Shown piece after piece: positions 8,459 through 17,407 of a stretch of 64,000 bases of DNA. The DNA is from Epilithonimonas hominis (GTDB lineage Bacteria > Bacteroidota > Bacteroidia > Flavobacteriales > Weeksellaceae), in assembly GCF_003730015.1 (NCBI RefSeq), contig NZ_RJTU01000061.1, positions 1-64,000 of the forward strand, written 5' to 3'. The first letter of the stretch is position 1. Each line of letters begins with the position of its first letter. The position numbers were made by a program, and so were the translations under genes. The notes beneath the pieces were generated by a model that was given only the letters and a program-made list of their open reading frames with translations, searched no databases and was not told the DNA's origin.

Positions 8459-9343
8459 CTAAAAATTCACAAACAATCTTGGATTAACCGGCTGATTATT
8501 TTTATGAACTTCGTAATGCAGGTGCGGCCCGGTGGAGCGACCTGTATTTCCGGATTTGGCAATAATCTGACCTACTTTTACTCTGTCATTCGTTTCTACA
8601 AGGATTTCGGAAAGATGTCCGTACAGAGTTGCCAGTCCATTGCCGTGTTCCACAATGACACAGTTGCCATATCCGCCTTTGACACCTGCAAAAATAACTT
8701 TTCCAGAAGCGGCGCATTTAACAGGACTTCCATAAGCCACAGCAATGTCTAAACCTTTGTGGAATTGCATCTGGTCTTTTTCTGCCGGAGCATTGCTGGA
8801 TGCATTTTTATCTTCTTTGATGATCGCTTGTCTTTTTATAACGTTTCCGAGACTATCCTTTTCTTCAAGTGTATTGTTTTGGGCGGAAATTATTTCCGGA
8901 GATTTAGGAGGAATAGGATTTTTACGGATACCAAAATTTGATGAGATATAACCATAGGTGGGAATTCCCAGCGGAACCTGCTGTAATTTCTGTTCAAGAT
9001 CTGCCAGATACTGGCTGTATCGGTTGCTTACTTTTGCAAGATATACTTTATTTTGCAGGCTATCCTGCGCCAGTCTGTCAATCCGAAGATCCGACACATT
9101 TTTTGATTTCAGAAAACCGTCGATGCTTCGGATGCTTTGATCTACAAGAGCCAGGTCGGTTTTCAATTGCAGATGGTCAATACTGTCCTTTTCGTTATTT
9201 ATTTTTACCAGATTTACTTCATAAAGTTTATCATCTTTGCCTGTGTATAATCTCGCAATGATCAAAGACTGAATAAAACACGCTATCAGCAAAAGTATCA
9301 GTACAATATTTTTTTTCTTTTTAGATTTGAAGAACTGAACCAT
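8459..9343 (-). CDS. membrane-anchored M23 (LytM-type) peptidase
   Basis: 294 aa. One membrane segment near the N-terminus (about 12-33, with basic KSKKKK before it), a coiled-coil-like stretch (about 40-140), and a C-terminal M23 domain (about 193-294). The zinc ligands are present: HKGLD (H and D) and HLHYE (HxH). Such proteins cut peptidoglycan cross-links or, like EnvC/NlpD, activate amidases at division. With all ligands intact, it is probably an active DD-endopeptidase facing the periplasm. Transcribed against tig, with no operon partner. Promoter-like TAATTTTG (minus strand) at 9367-9374. Confidence 0.85.
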   Translation of the reverse strand: MVQFFKSKKKKNIVLILLLIACFIQSLIIARLYTGKDDKLYEVNLVKINNEKDSIDHLQLKTDLALVDQSIRSIDGFLKSKNVSDLRIDRLAQDSLQNKVYLAKVSNRYSQYLADLEQKLQQVPLGIPTYGYISSNFGIRKNPIPPKSPEIISAQNNTLEEKDSLGNVIKRQAIIKEDKNASSNAPAEKDQMQFHKGLDIAVAYGSPVKCAASGKVIFAGVKGGYGNCVIVEHGNGLATLYGHLSEILVETNDRVKVGQIIAKSGNTGRSTGPHLHYEVHKNNQPVNPRLFVNF

Positions 9344-9530
9344 TAATACATTTTTAAAATGGAATGCAAAATTAGTAATTTTTATCTTGATTAATGATAA
9401 TCAGGATCAACGATATATTTTCTGCAAATAAAAGTTAATTATTCTTAATTTATAATTAAAGCATAATTTGATTTAGCCAAATTCATAAATAAGCTTAGAT
9501 TTGTAAATGCTAAAAAAAGCCAAACCAGAA

Positions 9531-10547
9531 ATGAAAAAGAAATTGACTAAAGCGACTAAAAATGCGAGAGTTGGAGTTTTAGGAAGCGGAAGTTTTGCAA
9601 CGGCCATTGTGAAAATGTTACTGGAAAACTGTAAAACCGTCCAGTGGTGTGTGAGAAATGAATTCGTGAAGGGAGCTATAGAGCAAAGAGGCCATAATCC
9701 TACCTATCTCACTACAGTGGCTTTCAACTTAAAAAAACTTAATATCACAACCGATATCAATGAATTGGTTTCCAATTGTGATGTCATTATTCTTGCGGTG
9801 CCTTCTATTTATCTTGCAGAATCTATGGAGAAGCTGACATGTGATTTGGAAGGAAAATTGTTTTGTTCCGCTATAAAGGGAATTGTTCCCAAGCATAATG
9901 ATATTGTTGCTCACTATCTGAGGGACAACTTTAAAATAGGTTTTAAAAATCAGGCTGTTATTGCCGGTCCTTGCCATGCAGAAGAAGTTGCAATGGAACG
10001 TCTGTCTTATCTTACGGTCGCTGTTGCAGAAGATGAAGATGCTAAAGTTCTCCAGGAGATTTTGTCTTCCTGTTATATAAAAGTGAATACAAGCCGGGAT
10101 ATTCTCGGAAACGAATATTCTGCAATTCTTAAAAACATCTATGCTATCGGAGCTGGTATTGCTAGCGGACTAGGCTATGGAGACAATTTTATTGCGGTTT
10201 ATGTTTCGAATGCAATTCGTGAAATGGAGGCATTTCTGCAAGCCATTTATCCCGAGCCGAGAGACGTGAATGACAGTGCCTATTTAGGTGACCTGATAGT
10301 TACGGCGTACTCCCTTTTCTCCAGAAACAGAAACTTGGGAAATCTAATTGGCAAAGGTTATACCGTGAAGTCTGCAATCCAGTCCATGAGTATGGTTGCG
10401 GAAGGTTATTACGCTACCAACGGAATCTACTCTATCTGCAAAGACAAAAAATTGAAGCTTCCGATAGTCAATACCATTTATGAGATATTGTATGAAGGAA
10501 AAAATGCGGAAAAGCAATTTGCGAAACTAACAGAGAAATTAACCTGA
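9531..10547 (+). CDS. gpsA: NAD(P)H-dependent glycerol-3-phosphate dehydrogenase
   Basis: 338 aa from ATG 9531 (frame open from ATG 9507, 346 aa). It reduces dihydroxyacetone phosphate to glycerol 3-phosphate for phospholipid synthesis, in the cytoplasm. The nucleotide-binding GVLGSGSFATA motif opens the protein, followed by CVRN, VIILAVPS, AVIAGPCHAEE and the catalytic region GNEYSAILKNIYAIGAGIASG with the conserved Lys. A TAGATTTG box at 9496-9503 places transcription start at about 9509, so ATG 9507 would lie upstream of or at the message start; this favours ATG 9531. Length fits the family. Confidence 0.9.
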   Translation: MKKKLTKATKNARVGVLGSGSFATAIVKMLLENCKTVQWCVRNEFVKGAIEQRGHNPTYLTTVAFNLKKLNITTDINELVSNCDVIILAVPSIYLAESMEKLTCDLEGKLFCSAIKGIVPKHNDIVAHYLRDNFKIGFKNQAVIAGPCHAEEVAMERLSYLTVAVAEDEDAKVLQEILSSCYIKVNTSRDILGNEYSAILKNIYAIGAGIASGLGYGDNFIAVYVSNAIREMEAFLQAIYPEPRDVNDSAYLGDLIVTAYSLFSRNRNLGNLIGKGYTVKSAIQSMSMVAEGYYATNGIYSICKDKKLKLPIVNTIYEILYEGKNAEKQFAKLTEKLT

Positions 10548-10619
10548 TCTTAATGAAAGTTAATTAATTATACAACAAACACAATGGAACAGATTTTGCA
10601 AAATTTGCATTCTTAAGAA

Positions 10620-10976
10620 ATGAAAAAATATTCAAACACAAAAATGAAACATTCTAAGTTTAAGCTGGCTCAGGAAGCCTTAAAGCACAAAGGATTTTTA
10701 CAAAAAATTCCAGCGGCTGTCAGAATGATAAAATCCTGGCGAAAAGGTGAGTATAAAATGAAAGTAACAGACATTTTATTACCTGCGCTAGCATTATTAT
10801 ATGTTATCTCACCAATAGATCTTATTCCGGATTTTGTTTTAGGAATAGGTGCATTGGATGATCTTGCAATATTGGCATTTGCTATTCCTCTGTTGCTAAA
10901 AGAAGTGGATAAATTTCTGCTATGGGAAAGCCAGAAAAAAAATCCAAATGTGATAGACGCAGAGATTGTTGAATAA
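10620..10976 (+). CDS. YkvA-like DUF1232 membrane protein
   Basis: 118 aa. The core LLPALALLYVISPIDLIPDFVLGIGALDDL is hydrophobic and matches the DUF1232 signature (YxxSPxDLIPD...G..DD). Two probable membrane segments at about 54-70 and 78-98, with a basic N-terminal tail. Family function is not known. It follows gpsA by 72 bases and could be cotranscribed; a shared terminator lies just beyond its stop. Confidence 0.8.
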   Translation: MKKYSNTKMKHSKFKLAQEALKHKGFLQKIPAAVRMIKSWRKGEYKMKVTDILLPALALLYVISPIDLIPDFVLGIGALDDLAILAFAIPLLLKEVDKFLLWESQKKNPNVIDAEIVE

Positions 10977-10981
10977 AAAAA

Positions 10982-11009
10982 CCAGAGAATAATTTTTCTC
11001 TGGCTTTTT
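10982..11009. terminator. bidirectional terminator between DUF1232 gene and nfu
   Basis: Stem CCAGAGAA / TTCTCTGG (10982-10989 and 10996-11003) with T runs on both strands, serving two convergent genes. Confidence 0.8.
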
Positions 11010-11011
11010 TA

Positions 11012-11260
11012 TTAGATATTTACCACAGTCTCTATTTCCGGAGCGTATTGCTTAATGGTGCTTTCTACTCCCAACTTCATTGTAGAGCTACTGATGCCAC
11101 AGCTGGAGCAGTGTCCTAACAAACGGACATAGACAGTTTTGTCTTCTACATTTACCAGCTCTATATCGCCCCCATCTTTATTAAGAAACGGACGAATGCT
11201 GTCCAATGCCTCCATTACTTTAGTAACCAATTCTTCCTGGATATCATTTGTATTGTTCAT
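11012..11260 (-). CDS. NifU C-terminal domain (Nfu-type) Fe-S scaffold
   Basis: 82 aa, consisting only of an Nfu domain: ALDSIRPFLNKDGGDIELV at the start and the cluster-binding CxxC in GHCSSCGISS. It would carry and hand over iron-sulfur clusters in the cytoplasm. It lies seven bases after the stop of the Mrp-type ATPase gene on the same strand, so the two form an Fe-S maturation operon. Confidence 0.88.
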   Translation of the reverse strand: MNNTNDIQEELVTKVMEALDSIRPFLNKDGGDIELVNVEDKTVYVRLLGHCSSCGISSSTMKLGVESTIKQYAPEIETVVNI

Positions 11261-11267
11261 AAATTTA

Positions 11268-12374
11268 TTATTTCTTTGGCGAGCAGCCTGCCATAGTCGT
11301 AATTTTTACAGCTTCTGTTGCTGGAAGATTTTTATTTCTTTCTACTAAACTTTCAACCATATTTTGGGCAGTTTTTGTATAAATGTCAGATATTTTGGAA
11401 TTTTCCTGCAGCGCCGCTGGTCTTCCTACATCTCCAGCTTCTCGGATACTTTGAATCAAAGGAATCTCTCCCAAAACAGGAATTCCAAGATCTTCTGCCA
11501 TAAACTGAGCGCCTTGTTTTCCAAAGATATAGTACTTATTATCGGGCAATTCTTCTGGTGTGAAGTACGCCATATTTTCTATCAATCCCAAAACAGGAAT
11601 GTTGATGCTTTCCATATTGAACATCGCAATTCCCTTTCTCACATCGGCCAATGCAACGTGTTGAGGTGTACTCACAATCACAGCTCCCGTAACCGGAACT
11701 TCCTGAATGATAGATAAATGAATGTCGCCAGTTCCAGGAGGAAGGTCAATCAAAAGGAAATCCAATTCGCCCCAATCTGCATCACGAATCATCTGATTCA
11801 ATGCTTTGGAAGCCATTGGGCCTCTCCAAACTACTGCTTGGTTAGCACCGGAAAAATATCCAATTGATAACATTTTTACACCGTAATTCTCGATTGGTTT
11901 CATCAGATTTCTGCCGTTCACTTCTACAGAAATTGGTTTTTGGCCTTCTGTATCAAGCATTGTAGGAACAGACGGTCCGTAGATATCTGCATCCAGCAAT
12001 CCAACTTTGAAACCCATTTTTGCTAACGTTACAGCAAGATTAGCAGAAACTGTAGATTTTCCCACGCCACCTTTTCCGGAAGCGATGGCAATAATATTCT
12101 GAATTCCCGGGATTTGTTTCCCTTTGATTTCGTTTGTCGCAGGTGTTGCAGGCAATTCAGGAGAAACAATTTTCAACTTCAAATTGATATGTTCCCCAAA
12201 CTCCGAAGCAAAAGCCTGCTTCATAGCGACTTCCAATTTCTTTTTCTCATGCATTGCAGGAGAATGTGCAGTCATATCAATATAAACATCATCACCCATC
12301 ACTTGGAAATTGCTTACAAGGTCATCTACTTCTATCTCTTTCAGAAAATCCTGAACTTTTGATTTCGTCAGCAT
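11268..12374 (-). CDS. Mrp/NBP35-family Fe-S carrier ATPase
   Basis: 368 aa. N-terminal MIP18/DUF59-like domain (about 1-85), then a deviant Walker A SGKGGVGKST at about 99-108, ADIYGPSVP, and LLIDLPPGTGD. These define the Mrp/ApbC family, which binds and transfers Fe-S clusters in an ATP-dependent way. The CxxC found in many homologues after the YF motif is not seen here; the equivalent region reads AYFTPEELPDNKYYIFG. A Cys remains in the C-terminal tail (MAGCSPKK). Cotranscribed with nfu downstream. Possible -7 box TAATTTTG (minus) at 12401-12408. Confidence 0.9.
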   Translation of the reverse strand: MLTKSKVQDFLKEIEVDDLVSNFQVMGDDVYIDMTAHSPAMHEKKKLEVAMKQAFASEFGEHINLKLKIVSPELPATPATNEIKGKQIPGIQNIIAIASGKGGVGKSTVSANLAVTLAKMGFKVGLLDADIYGPSVPTMLDTEGQKPISVEVNGRNLMKPIENYGVKMLSIGYFSGANQAVVWRGPMASKALNQMIRDADWGELDFLLIDLPPGTGDIHLSIIQEVPVTGAVIVSTPQHVALADVRKGIAMFNMESINIPVLGLIENMAYFTPEELPDNKYYIFGKQGAQFMAEDLGIPVLGEIPLIQSIREAGDVGRPAALQENSKISDIYTKTAQNMVESLVERNKNLPATEAVKITTMAGCSPKK

Positions 12375-12604
12375 AAAATTTATTATTCTTTAAGTGGCTA
12401 CAAAATTACGGATTTTAAAATTAATTTAGAATTAATTGAATTTATGATTTTGTCTATGTTGATGATTTTTGGCAGGTTAAGTTGGCTTGCTATTTTAACT
12501 TGTTTTAAATTCGCATTGATAAGATGTCTAAGATTATTTCATTAAAAAGTTATAGTCGAATTCATTTTAATCGAAAGAATGTTCAACAATTAGCCCTCAA
12601 AATT

Positions 12605-12835
12605 ATGAATGCTACTGCGATACAACAACTGAATGATAAATTAAAATCTCTTCCCGATACTTTGGTACAAGAAGTAGAACAGTTTATTGATTATTTATCT
12701 TTTAAAAATTCCCAAGAAAGAGGTATAACGGATATTCCTCAATGGCAAAAGGATTTAGTTTTGGACAGAGTCAATAATCCCCAAAAACCTGTAGATGCTT
12801 TTAAGATGTTGCAAGAATTGGAGGACGATCTATGA
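12605..12835 (+). CDS. DUF2281-like antitoxin
   Basis: 76 aa from ATG 12605; the frame is open from 12524 but the upstream part does not look like protein. Begins LNDKLKSLPDTLVQEVEQFIDYLSF, the helix typical of DUF2281/addiction-module components, followed by DIPQWQKDLVLDRV and an acidic tail. Its stop overlaps the start of the toxin gene by four bases (ATGA), the usual arrangement of antitoxin-first modules. It would neutralise the RelE/ParE partner, but that gene is broken here. Confidence 0.75.
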   Translation: MNATAIQQLNDKLKSLPDTLVQEVEQFIDYLSFKNSQERGITDIPQWQKDLVLDRVNNPQKPVDAFKMLQELEDDL

Positions 12836-13127
12836 AAACCTTCCGAGTTATTGCTGACCCCAGAGTAAAACTGGATTTACAGGATGCTAAAAATTTCTTG
12901 GAAAGAAAGCAAAAAGGACTTTCTCTAGAATTCTTCAAAGATTATAAAAAAGCACTTAAAAAATTACAAACTAATCCTTTTTTCCAAGTGAGGTACAAAG
13001 AGATACATTGTCTGCCATTGGAAGTTCTTAAATATATCCTCCATTTTAAATGGATGAACAAAATCTTACAGTTACAGTTTTTGCTGTAATTTCTACTCGT
13101 AGAGAACCTGATAAACATTGGTTGTGA
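12832..13127 (+). pseudogene. RelE/ParE-family toxin, frameshifted
   Basis: The ATG at 12832 opens KTFRVIADPRVKLDLQDAKNFLE and continues normally to KYILHF, then shifts near the AAA at 13048-13050 and reads KWMNKILQLQFLL before a stop at 13089. The next frame gives DEQNLTVTVFAVISTRREPD then KHWL and a stop at 13125-13127, which is the normal RelE/ParE C-terminus. The total of 296 bases is one short of 99 codons, so a single base is missing, possibly from an A run. The lost C-terminal strand is part of the fold, so the product is probably inactive unless this is a sequencing error. Confidence 0.85.
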
Positions 13128-13224
13128 GTCTTAATCTTTAATATATCGTAAATTAAACAAAGTCAACTTTTAATATTTATTGCTCAAAGTAGTGAGATTA
13201 GCATCGGAGTTTATAGCTTTGGTA

Positions 13225-13686
13225 TTAAAATAATTTTGCCCATCCAGAGTTAAAATCTTTTGTATTAATAAAAATCTTCTTGTCATTAGTTTTATCAAAA
13301 GTTTTTGAGACAAAAAAATGAAAATCAGTAATTTGCTTTTTAAATACTAAGTCGAAAATATATTTCGATATTTTTTTTGCAAAAAATACAACAATTAGAA
13401 CAGATAGTAATCCAATATATTTTACTTCTTTAACATTAAAAAATAATAGACCAATCAAAGTATAAAGTGCTAAGATAAATGCAAAACAAAAAATAAATAC
13501 AAATAAATAAAAAATAGGATGAACAATTAATGTTAAAGTAATATATCCAGTAGTTTTACTTATTGAGAATGCTATTTGCTTGTAATGAATTATATCTTCA
13601 TTTTTAGAATTGTTTAAAACTTCGTTGAAATTTGTTTCATTTATCTTCATAATTATATTATTAGTTTTTTTAATAAAAAATTTCAC
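13225..13686 (-). CDS. hypothetical two-segment membrane protein
   Basis: 153 aa from GTG 13686, or 141 aa from ATG 13650 (MKINETNFNEVL). The GTG start overlaps the stop of the broken gene upstream by four bases (GTGA), suggesting translational coupling. Membrane segments lie at about 49-80 (ITLTLIVHPIFYLFVFIFCFAFILALYTLIGLLFF) and 88-103. The C-terminal part is cytosolic or periplasmic, ending NSGWAKLF. Extremely AT-rich, unlike the housekeeping genes around it. No family recognised; it and its partner look like a small accessory cassette beside the toxin-antitoxin remnant. Confidence 0.55.
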   Translation of the reverse strand: MKFFIKKTNNIIMKINETNFNEVLNNSKNEDIIHYKQIAFSISKTTGYITLTLIVHPIFYLFVFIFCFAFILALYTLIGLLFFNVKEVKYIGLLSVLIVVFFAKKISKYIFDLVFKKQITDFHFFVSKTFDKTNDKKIFINTKDFNSGWAKLF

Positions 13687-13926
13687 ATATTTTTTTCAAA
13701 TTTAATACCTAAAATTTCTTCAATAGATTTTATTTGTTTTTTAGCTTGCTCTTCACTTTTTGAGATTTGAGACTTAAAAAAAAGGCATTAAATATTCATT
13801 GTTAATAATTTCAATATTCAGAAAGCCGTCATTTTCTATAATATACTGATATTTTTTCATTATTAATTTTTTTTTTAAACCTTTTGAAATTAAGTAATCT
13901 ATAAAACTGAATTTCTCTTTATCCAT
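13683..13926 (-). pseudogene. small unknown gene interrupted at an A8/T8 run
   Basis: From ATG 13926 the frame reads MDKEKFSFIDYLISKG through NNEYLMPFF and stops at the T8 run (13776-13783, A8 on the plus strand). One frame over, it continues KSQISKSEEQAKKQIKSIEE then ILGIKFEKNM and stops at 13683. The total of 244 bases is 81 codons plus one, so with seven T the gene would encode an intact 80-residue protein. It may be a real frameshift, a phase-variable tract or a homopolymer error. A T10 run lies nearby (13867-13876). Overlaps the next gene, suggesting an operon. Function unknown. Confidence 0.65.
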
Positions 13927-13952
13927 TTGTTAATTTTTTTAATTAACATTTC

Positions 13953-15188
13953 CTATCCCTCCAATTGCCCTTCCCACTTACTCACAGCAGAAGTCGCCAA
14001 AGCATTACCCAAAACATTAGTCATACTTCTTCCCATATCGCAGAAGTGGTCTATTGGTAAAATCAAAGCAATTCCCTCAACAGGAATATCAAACATCCCA
14101 CACGCTGCAACAATGATAACCAGACTTGCTCTCGGTACACCTGCAATTCCTTTACTGGTGAGCATCAGAACCAAAAGCATAATAATTTGCTGTCCAAGCG
14201 GCATATCGATTCCGTAAATCTGTGCAATGAAAATCGAAGCAAAGGTCATATACATCATGCTTCCGTCCAGGTTGAAAGAATATCCTAATGGTAATATGAA
14301 TGAAACAATCCTGTTGTTGCAACCAAATCTTTCCAGCTCTTCTACCAGCTTTGGAAAAACAGCCTCGGAACTTGTGGTGGAAAAGGCGATCAATAATGGC
14401 TCTTTGATTCTTCTCAACAATTCGAAAAGGCGTTTGCCGAGAATCATATATCCAACCAAAAGTAAAACAGCCCAAAGAACAGCCAATGCAAAGAAGAAAT
14501 CTCTCAGGTAAATAGCATAAACTTTAAAAATCTCGAACCCGTTAGTCGCAACAACGGCAGATATCGCACCGAAAACACCTAATGGCGCAACCCACATTAT
14601 ATAACCCACCATTTTCAGAATGGCGTGTGCAACAATGTCCAGACCTTTGATAACCGGCTTCGCATACTCTTCTCCCATCGCTGATAAAGCAATGCCGAAC
14701 ATCACTGAGAAAACCACAATCTGCAGCACTTCATTAGTTGCAAACGCTTCAAATAAACTTTTCGGAATGATATGTTTTACAAAATCTTCCATCGAGAAAC
14801 CTTTGCTGTTGCTCACAATTTCCGAAGCAGAAGCTGCATCCTGAATTGGTAGTTTAGTAACGTGACCAGGTTCCAGCCAATTGACCAAAGCCAAGCCTAT
14901 TGTAAGCGATATCAAAGATGCACTGATAAACCAAAGCATCGCCTTCGTTCCGACACGTCCCACCATTTTTATATCACCCATTTTTGCAATCCCTACAACC
15001 AGTGTAGAGAACACCAATGGTGCAATAATCATCTGAATCAGACGAATAAAAATCGTTCCCAGCAACTTTATGTTTTTGGCAAATTCTTCTGCGGAATCCG
15101 GATTATTGGTATGTACGATGCCGCCTAGGATCACACCTAAAACCAATGAAATAATGATTGCGAAAAAAAGTTTATTCTGACCTTTCAT
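13953..15188 (-). CDS. dicarboxylate/amino acid:cation symporter (SDF family)
   Basis: 411 aa inner-membrane carrier. Family marks: the Ser-rich hairpin STTSSEAVFPKL, the NLDGS motif in GYSFNLDGSMMYMT, and the substrate region IDHFCDMGRSMTNVLGN. About eight membrane segments plus re-entrant loops, as in GltP/DctA. It would import glutamate, aspartate or C4-dicarboxylates with Na+ or H+. Not in an obvious operon. Length fits. Which acid is carried cannot be told from sequence alone. Confidence 0.88.
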   Translation of the reverse strand: MKGQNKLFFAIIISLVLGVILGGIVHTNNPDSAEEFAKNIKLLGTIFIRLIQMIIAPLVFSTLVVGIAKMGDIKMVGRVGTKAMLWFISASLISLTIGLALVNWLEPGHVTKLPIQDAASASEIVSNSKGFSMEDFVKHIIPKSLFEAFATNEVLQIVVFSVMFGIALSAMGEEYAKPVIKGLDIVAHAILKMVGYIMWVAPLGVFGAISAVVATNGFEIFKVYAIYLRDFFFALAVLWAVLLLVGYMILGKRLFELLRRIKEPLLIAFSTTSSEAVFPKLVEELERFGCNNRIVSFILPLGYSFNLDGSMMYMTFASIFIAQIYGIDMPLGQQIIMLLVLMLTSKGIAGVPRASLVIIVAACGMFDIPVEGIALILPIDHFCDMGRSMTNVLGNALATSAVSKWEGQLEG

Positions 15189-15500
15189 AACTTTCTACAT
15201 ATTTTAATGTTTTGAACACAATGTGCACAAATTCTAATCTATTTAAATTAAGCAGTTTCAGTTTAAAGTAATGCTGTATGTCTAAATCTTAGCATTATAA
15301 AATCTGACATAAATTGAAACTGAACAAAACTAATATTTTTGAGAGAATAACCGCTTATTTTTTTAAGTTAATATTAAGTACAATTCAGTAAAGCATCTAT
15401 TTTCAAACATCAAAAATAAAATAACATTCACGCATAGTTTACATTAGAAGTCGTTCTTTGTACAAAACTGATAGCTAATGAAATCAATATCAACCCGTTT
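15189..15500. other. 312-base divergent intergenic region
   Basis: Lies between the symporter (minus) and the LpxH-like gene (plus). It holds a possible plus-strand promoter (TTG 15314-15316, 17 bases, TATTTTTG 15334-15341), about 160 bases before the downstream ATG. It also has a weak inverted repeat around TTCAGTTT / AAACTGAA (about 15258 and 15317). No gene is seen. Confidence 0.45.
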
Positions 15501-16325
15501 ATGAAAAGAGAGGTGGAAATCGTTATCATTTCTGATCTGCACCTTGGGACTTATGGCTGCAAAGCTAAGGAACTGTTGCATTACCTCAATTCCATTCAGC
15601 CTAAAACACTGATCCTGAACGGCGATATCATCGATATCTGGCAGTTTAAGAAATCCTATTTTCCTAAATCACATCTGAAGGTTGTCAAGAAATTGATTTC
15701 ATTTGCCACCAAAGAGTCAGAAGTATTTTACATTACGGGCAATCACGACGAGGCGTTCCGGAATTTTACAGATTTCGAACTGGGAAAACTCAAGCTTTGC
15801 AACAAGCACGTTTTGAAATTGGGAGATAAGAAGGCGTGGATCTTTCACGGAGATGCTTTTGATGCCTCTGTTCAGCATTCTAAATGGATTGCGAAGCTTG
15901 GTGGGAAAGGTTATGATTTACTTATAGCAATTAATAATTTGGTGAATTGGTTTCTGGAAAAGATCGGAAAAGAGAAATATTCTTTTTCTAAAAAAATCAA
16001 AAATAATGTCAAAAAAGCTGTAAAATACATTGGTGATTTTGAACTTACAGCTTCCGAACTGGCTATCGAAAATCATTTTGATTATGTGATCTGCGGACAT
16101 ATCCATCAGCCACAAATCAAGGAAGTGACTAACAAAAAAGGGAAATGTGTGTACATGAATTCTGGCGACTGGGTCGAAAACCTTACGGCTTTGGAATATA
16201 ATGGCGGCGAGTGGAAACTGTTTGTTTATGAGGATGAGAAACACACTTTAAAAAATGAAGAACCAGATGAGTTTAAGAAAATAGACAGCAAAGATTTAAT
16301 GAAAATAGTGACTCAACTTGCGTAA
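15501..16325 (+). CDS. LpxH-like metallophosphoesterase
   Basis: 274 aa. Calcineurin-type motifs in order: ISDLHLG (about 11-17), LNGDIIDIW (about 39-47), TGNHDE (about 80-85), FHGDAFD, and CGHIHQP (about 192-198). These supply the two-metal site. This subfamily is usually called UDP-2,3-diacylglucosamine diphosphatase, which makes lipid X in lipid A synthesis, at the inner membrane face. Similarity to true LpxH is partial, so another phosphoester substrate is possible. A glycosyltransferase gene follows 71 bases later; the pair suggests envelope glycolipid work. Confidence 0.78.
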   Translation: MKREVEIVIISDLHLGTYGCKAKELLHYLNSIQPKTLILNGDIIDIWQFKKSYFPKSHLKVVKKLISFATKESEVFYITGNHDEAFRNFTDFELGKLKLCNKHVLKLGDKKAWIFHGDAFDASVQHSKWIAKLGGKGYDLLIAINNLVNWFLEKIGKEKYSFSKKIKNNVKKAVKYIGDFELTASELAIENHFDYVICGHIHQPQIKEVTNKKGKCVYMNSGDWVENLTALEYNGGEWKLFVYEDEKHTLKNEEPDEFKKIDSKDLMKIVTQLA

Positions 16326-16396
16326 ATAATTTTACAGCAAATGCAAAAAAAAATACTTAAGCGACTTTATGCTAAATTGAAAAAAAAGAGTAACCG

Positions 16397-17365
16397 ATGA
16401 AAATATTATATGCCTTCCAAGGTACAGGGAACGGACATCTTGCCAGAGCTCAGGAAATTATCCCGATTCTAAAGAAGCACGCCTTGGTAGATACGCTGAT
16501 CAGTGGTCATCAGACCCAATTGAAGTCGGATTTCGACATTGATTTCCGATTTAAAGGCATCTCCCTGTTATATAATAAAACTGGGGGACTTTCTTATAAA
16601 AAAACATTGTTTCACAACAATTTTTGCAAGGCTGCAAAAGTTATTAAAGATATGGATCTGACCGCTTACGATTTAATTATTAATGATTTTGAACCACTGA
16701 CGGGATGGACGGCTAAACTTAAAAATCTGCCGATCATAGAACTGAGCCACCAGGCATCATTAACGTTCAAAGAAACCCCAAAGCCCGATAAGAAAGATTG
16801 GTTGGGAGATTTTATTCTGAAACATTATGTGCCATGTGATAAAAAAATCGGGTTCCACTTCGATAACTATAACCCAAGCATTAAAAAACCGGTTATCAGG
16901 AAAAATATCAGAAAACTGAATCCGGATAAAAAAGGGCATTATCTGGTTTATCTGCCGAGTTTTTCTGATGAGGTTATAACAAATATGCTAACAAGGATTG
17001 ACGTGGAGTGGAAGGTTTTTTCCAAATACGCCAGACAGATTCAGAAATTCAGGAATGTGGAAATCTTTCCTATTGACGAATTAAAATACCTTGAACTGTT
17101 CGAATCCTGCGAGGGAATTCTCTGCAATGCTGGTTTTGAAACACCCGCCGAAGCTCTGTTTATGAATAAGAAACTATTCGTGATTCCCATAGAAAACCAA
17201 TATGAGCAGGAATGTAATGCTTTTGCCCTTCATAAAATGGGTGTTTCAAGTTCCGAAAGACTTGATCCATCCAAAATCCGGGAATGGATTAACTCTGAAC
17301 AATTAATCGAAGTGGATTATCCGGATAATATTGAGAGTATCCTGACAAAAGAGGTGTTGTATTGA
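16397..17365 (+). CDS. glycosyltransferase, GT28/MurG-like fold
   Basis: 322 aa. Begins MKILYAFQGTGNGHLARAQE, a glycine/His loop typical of GT-B enzymes, and ends in a C-terminal domain with ILCNAGFETPAEALFMNKKL and PIENQYEQECNA, the donor-nucleotide site of the MurG/GT28 type. Belongs with the group often annotated as MJ1255/VC2487-like transferases. No signal peptide; cytoplasmic or membrane-peripheral. Probably cotranscribed with the LpxH-like gene. Sugar donor and acceptor are unknown. Confidence 0.75.
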   Translation: MKILYAFQGTGNGHLARAQEIIPILKKHALVDTLISGHQTQLKSDFDIDFRFKGISLLYNKTGGLSYKKTLFHNNFCKAAKVIKDMDLTAYDLIINDFEPLTGWTAKLKNLPIIELSHQASLTFKETPKPDKKDWLGDFILKHYVPCDKKIGFHFDNYNPSIKKPVIRKNIRKLNPDKKGHYLVYLPSFSDEVITNMLTRIDVEWKVFSKYARQIQKFRNVEIFPIDELKYLELFESCEGILCNAGFETPAEALFMNKKLFVIPIENQYEQECNAFALHKMGVSSSERLDPSKIREWINSEQLIEVDYPDNIESILTKEVLY

Positions 17366-17407
17366 ATTCGTAATTACTTCAAATTTTGGTCAAATTCATC
17401 AATAAAA

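Noticed and set aside
13042-13056. Programmed -1 frameshift in the toxin gene
   Set aside because: The slippery heptamer is not in the correct phase (TTT AAA codons, not X XXY YYZ) and no downstream structure was seen; simple one-base loss fits better.
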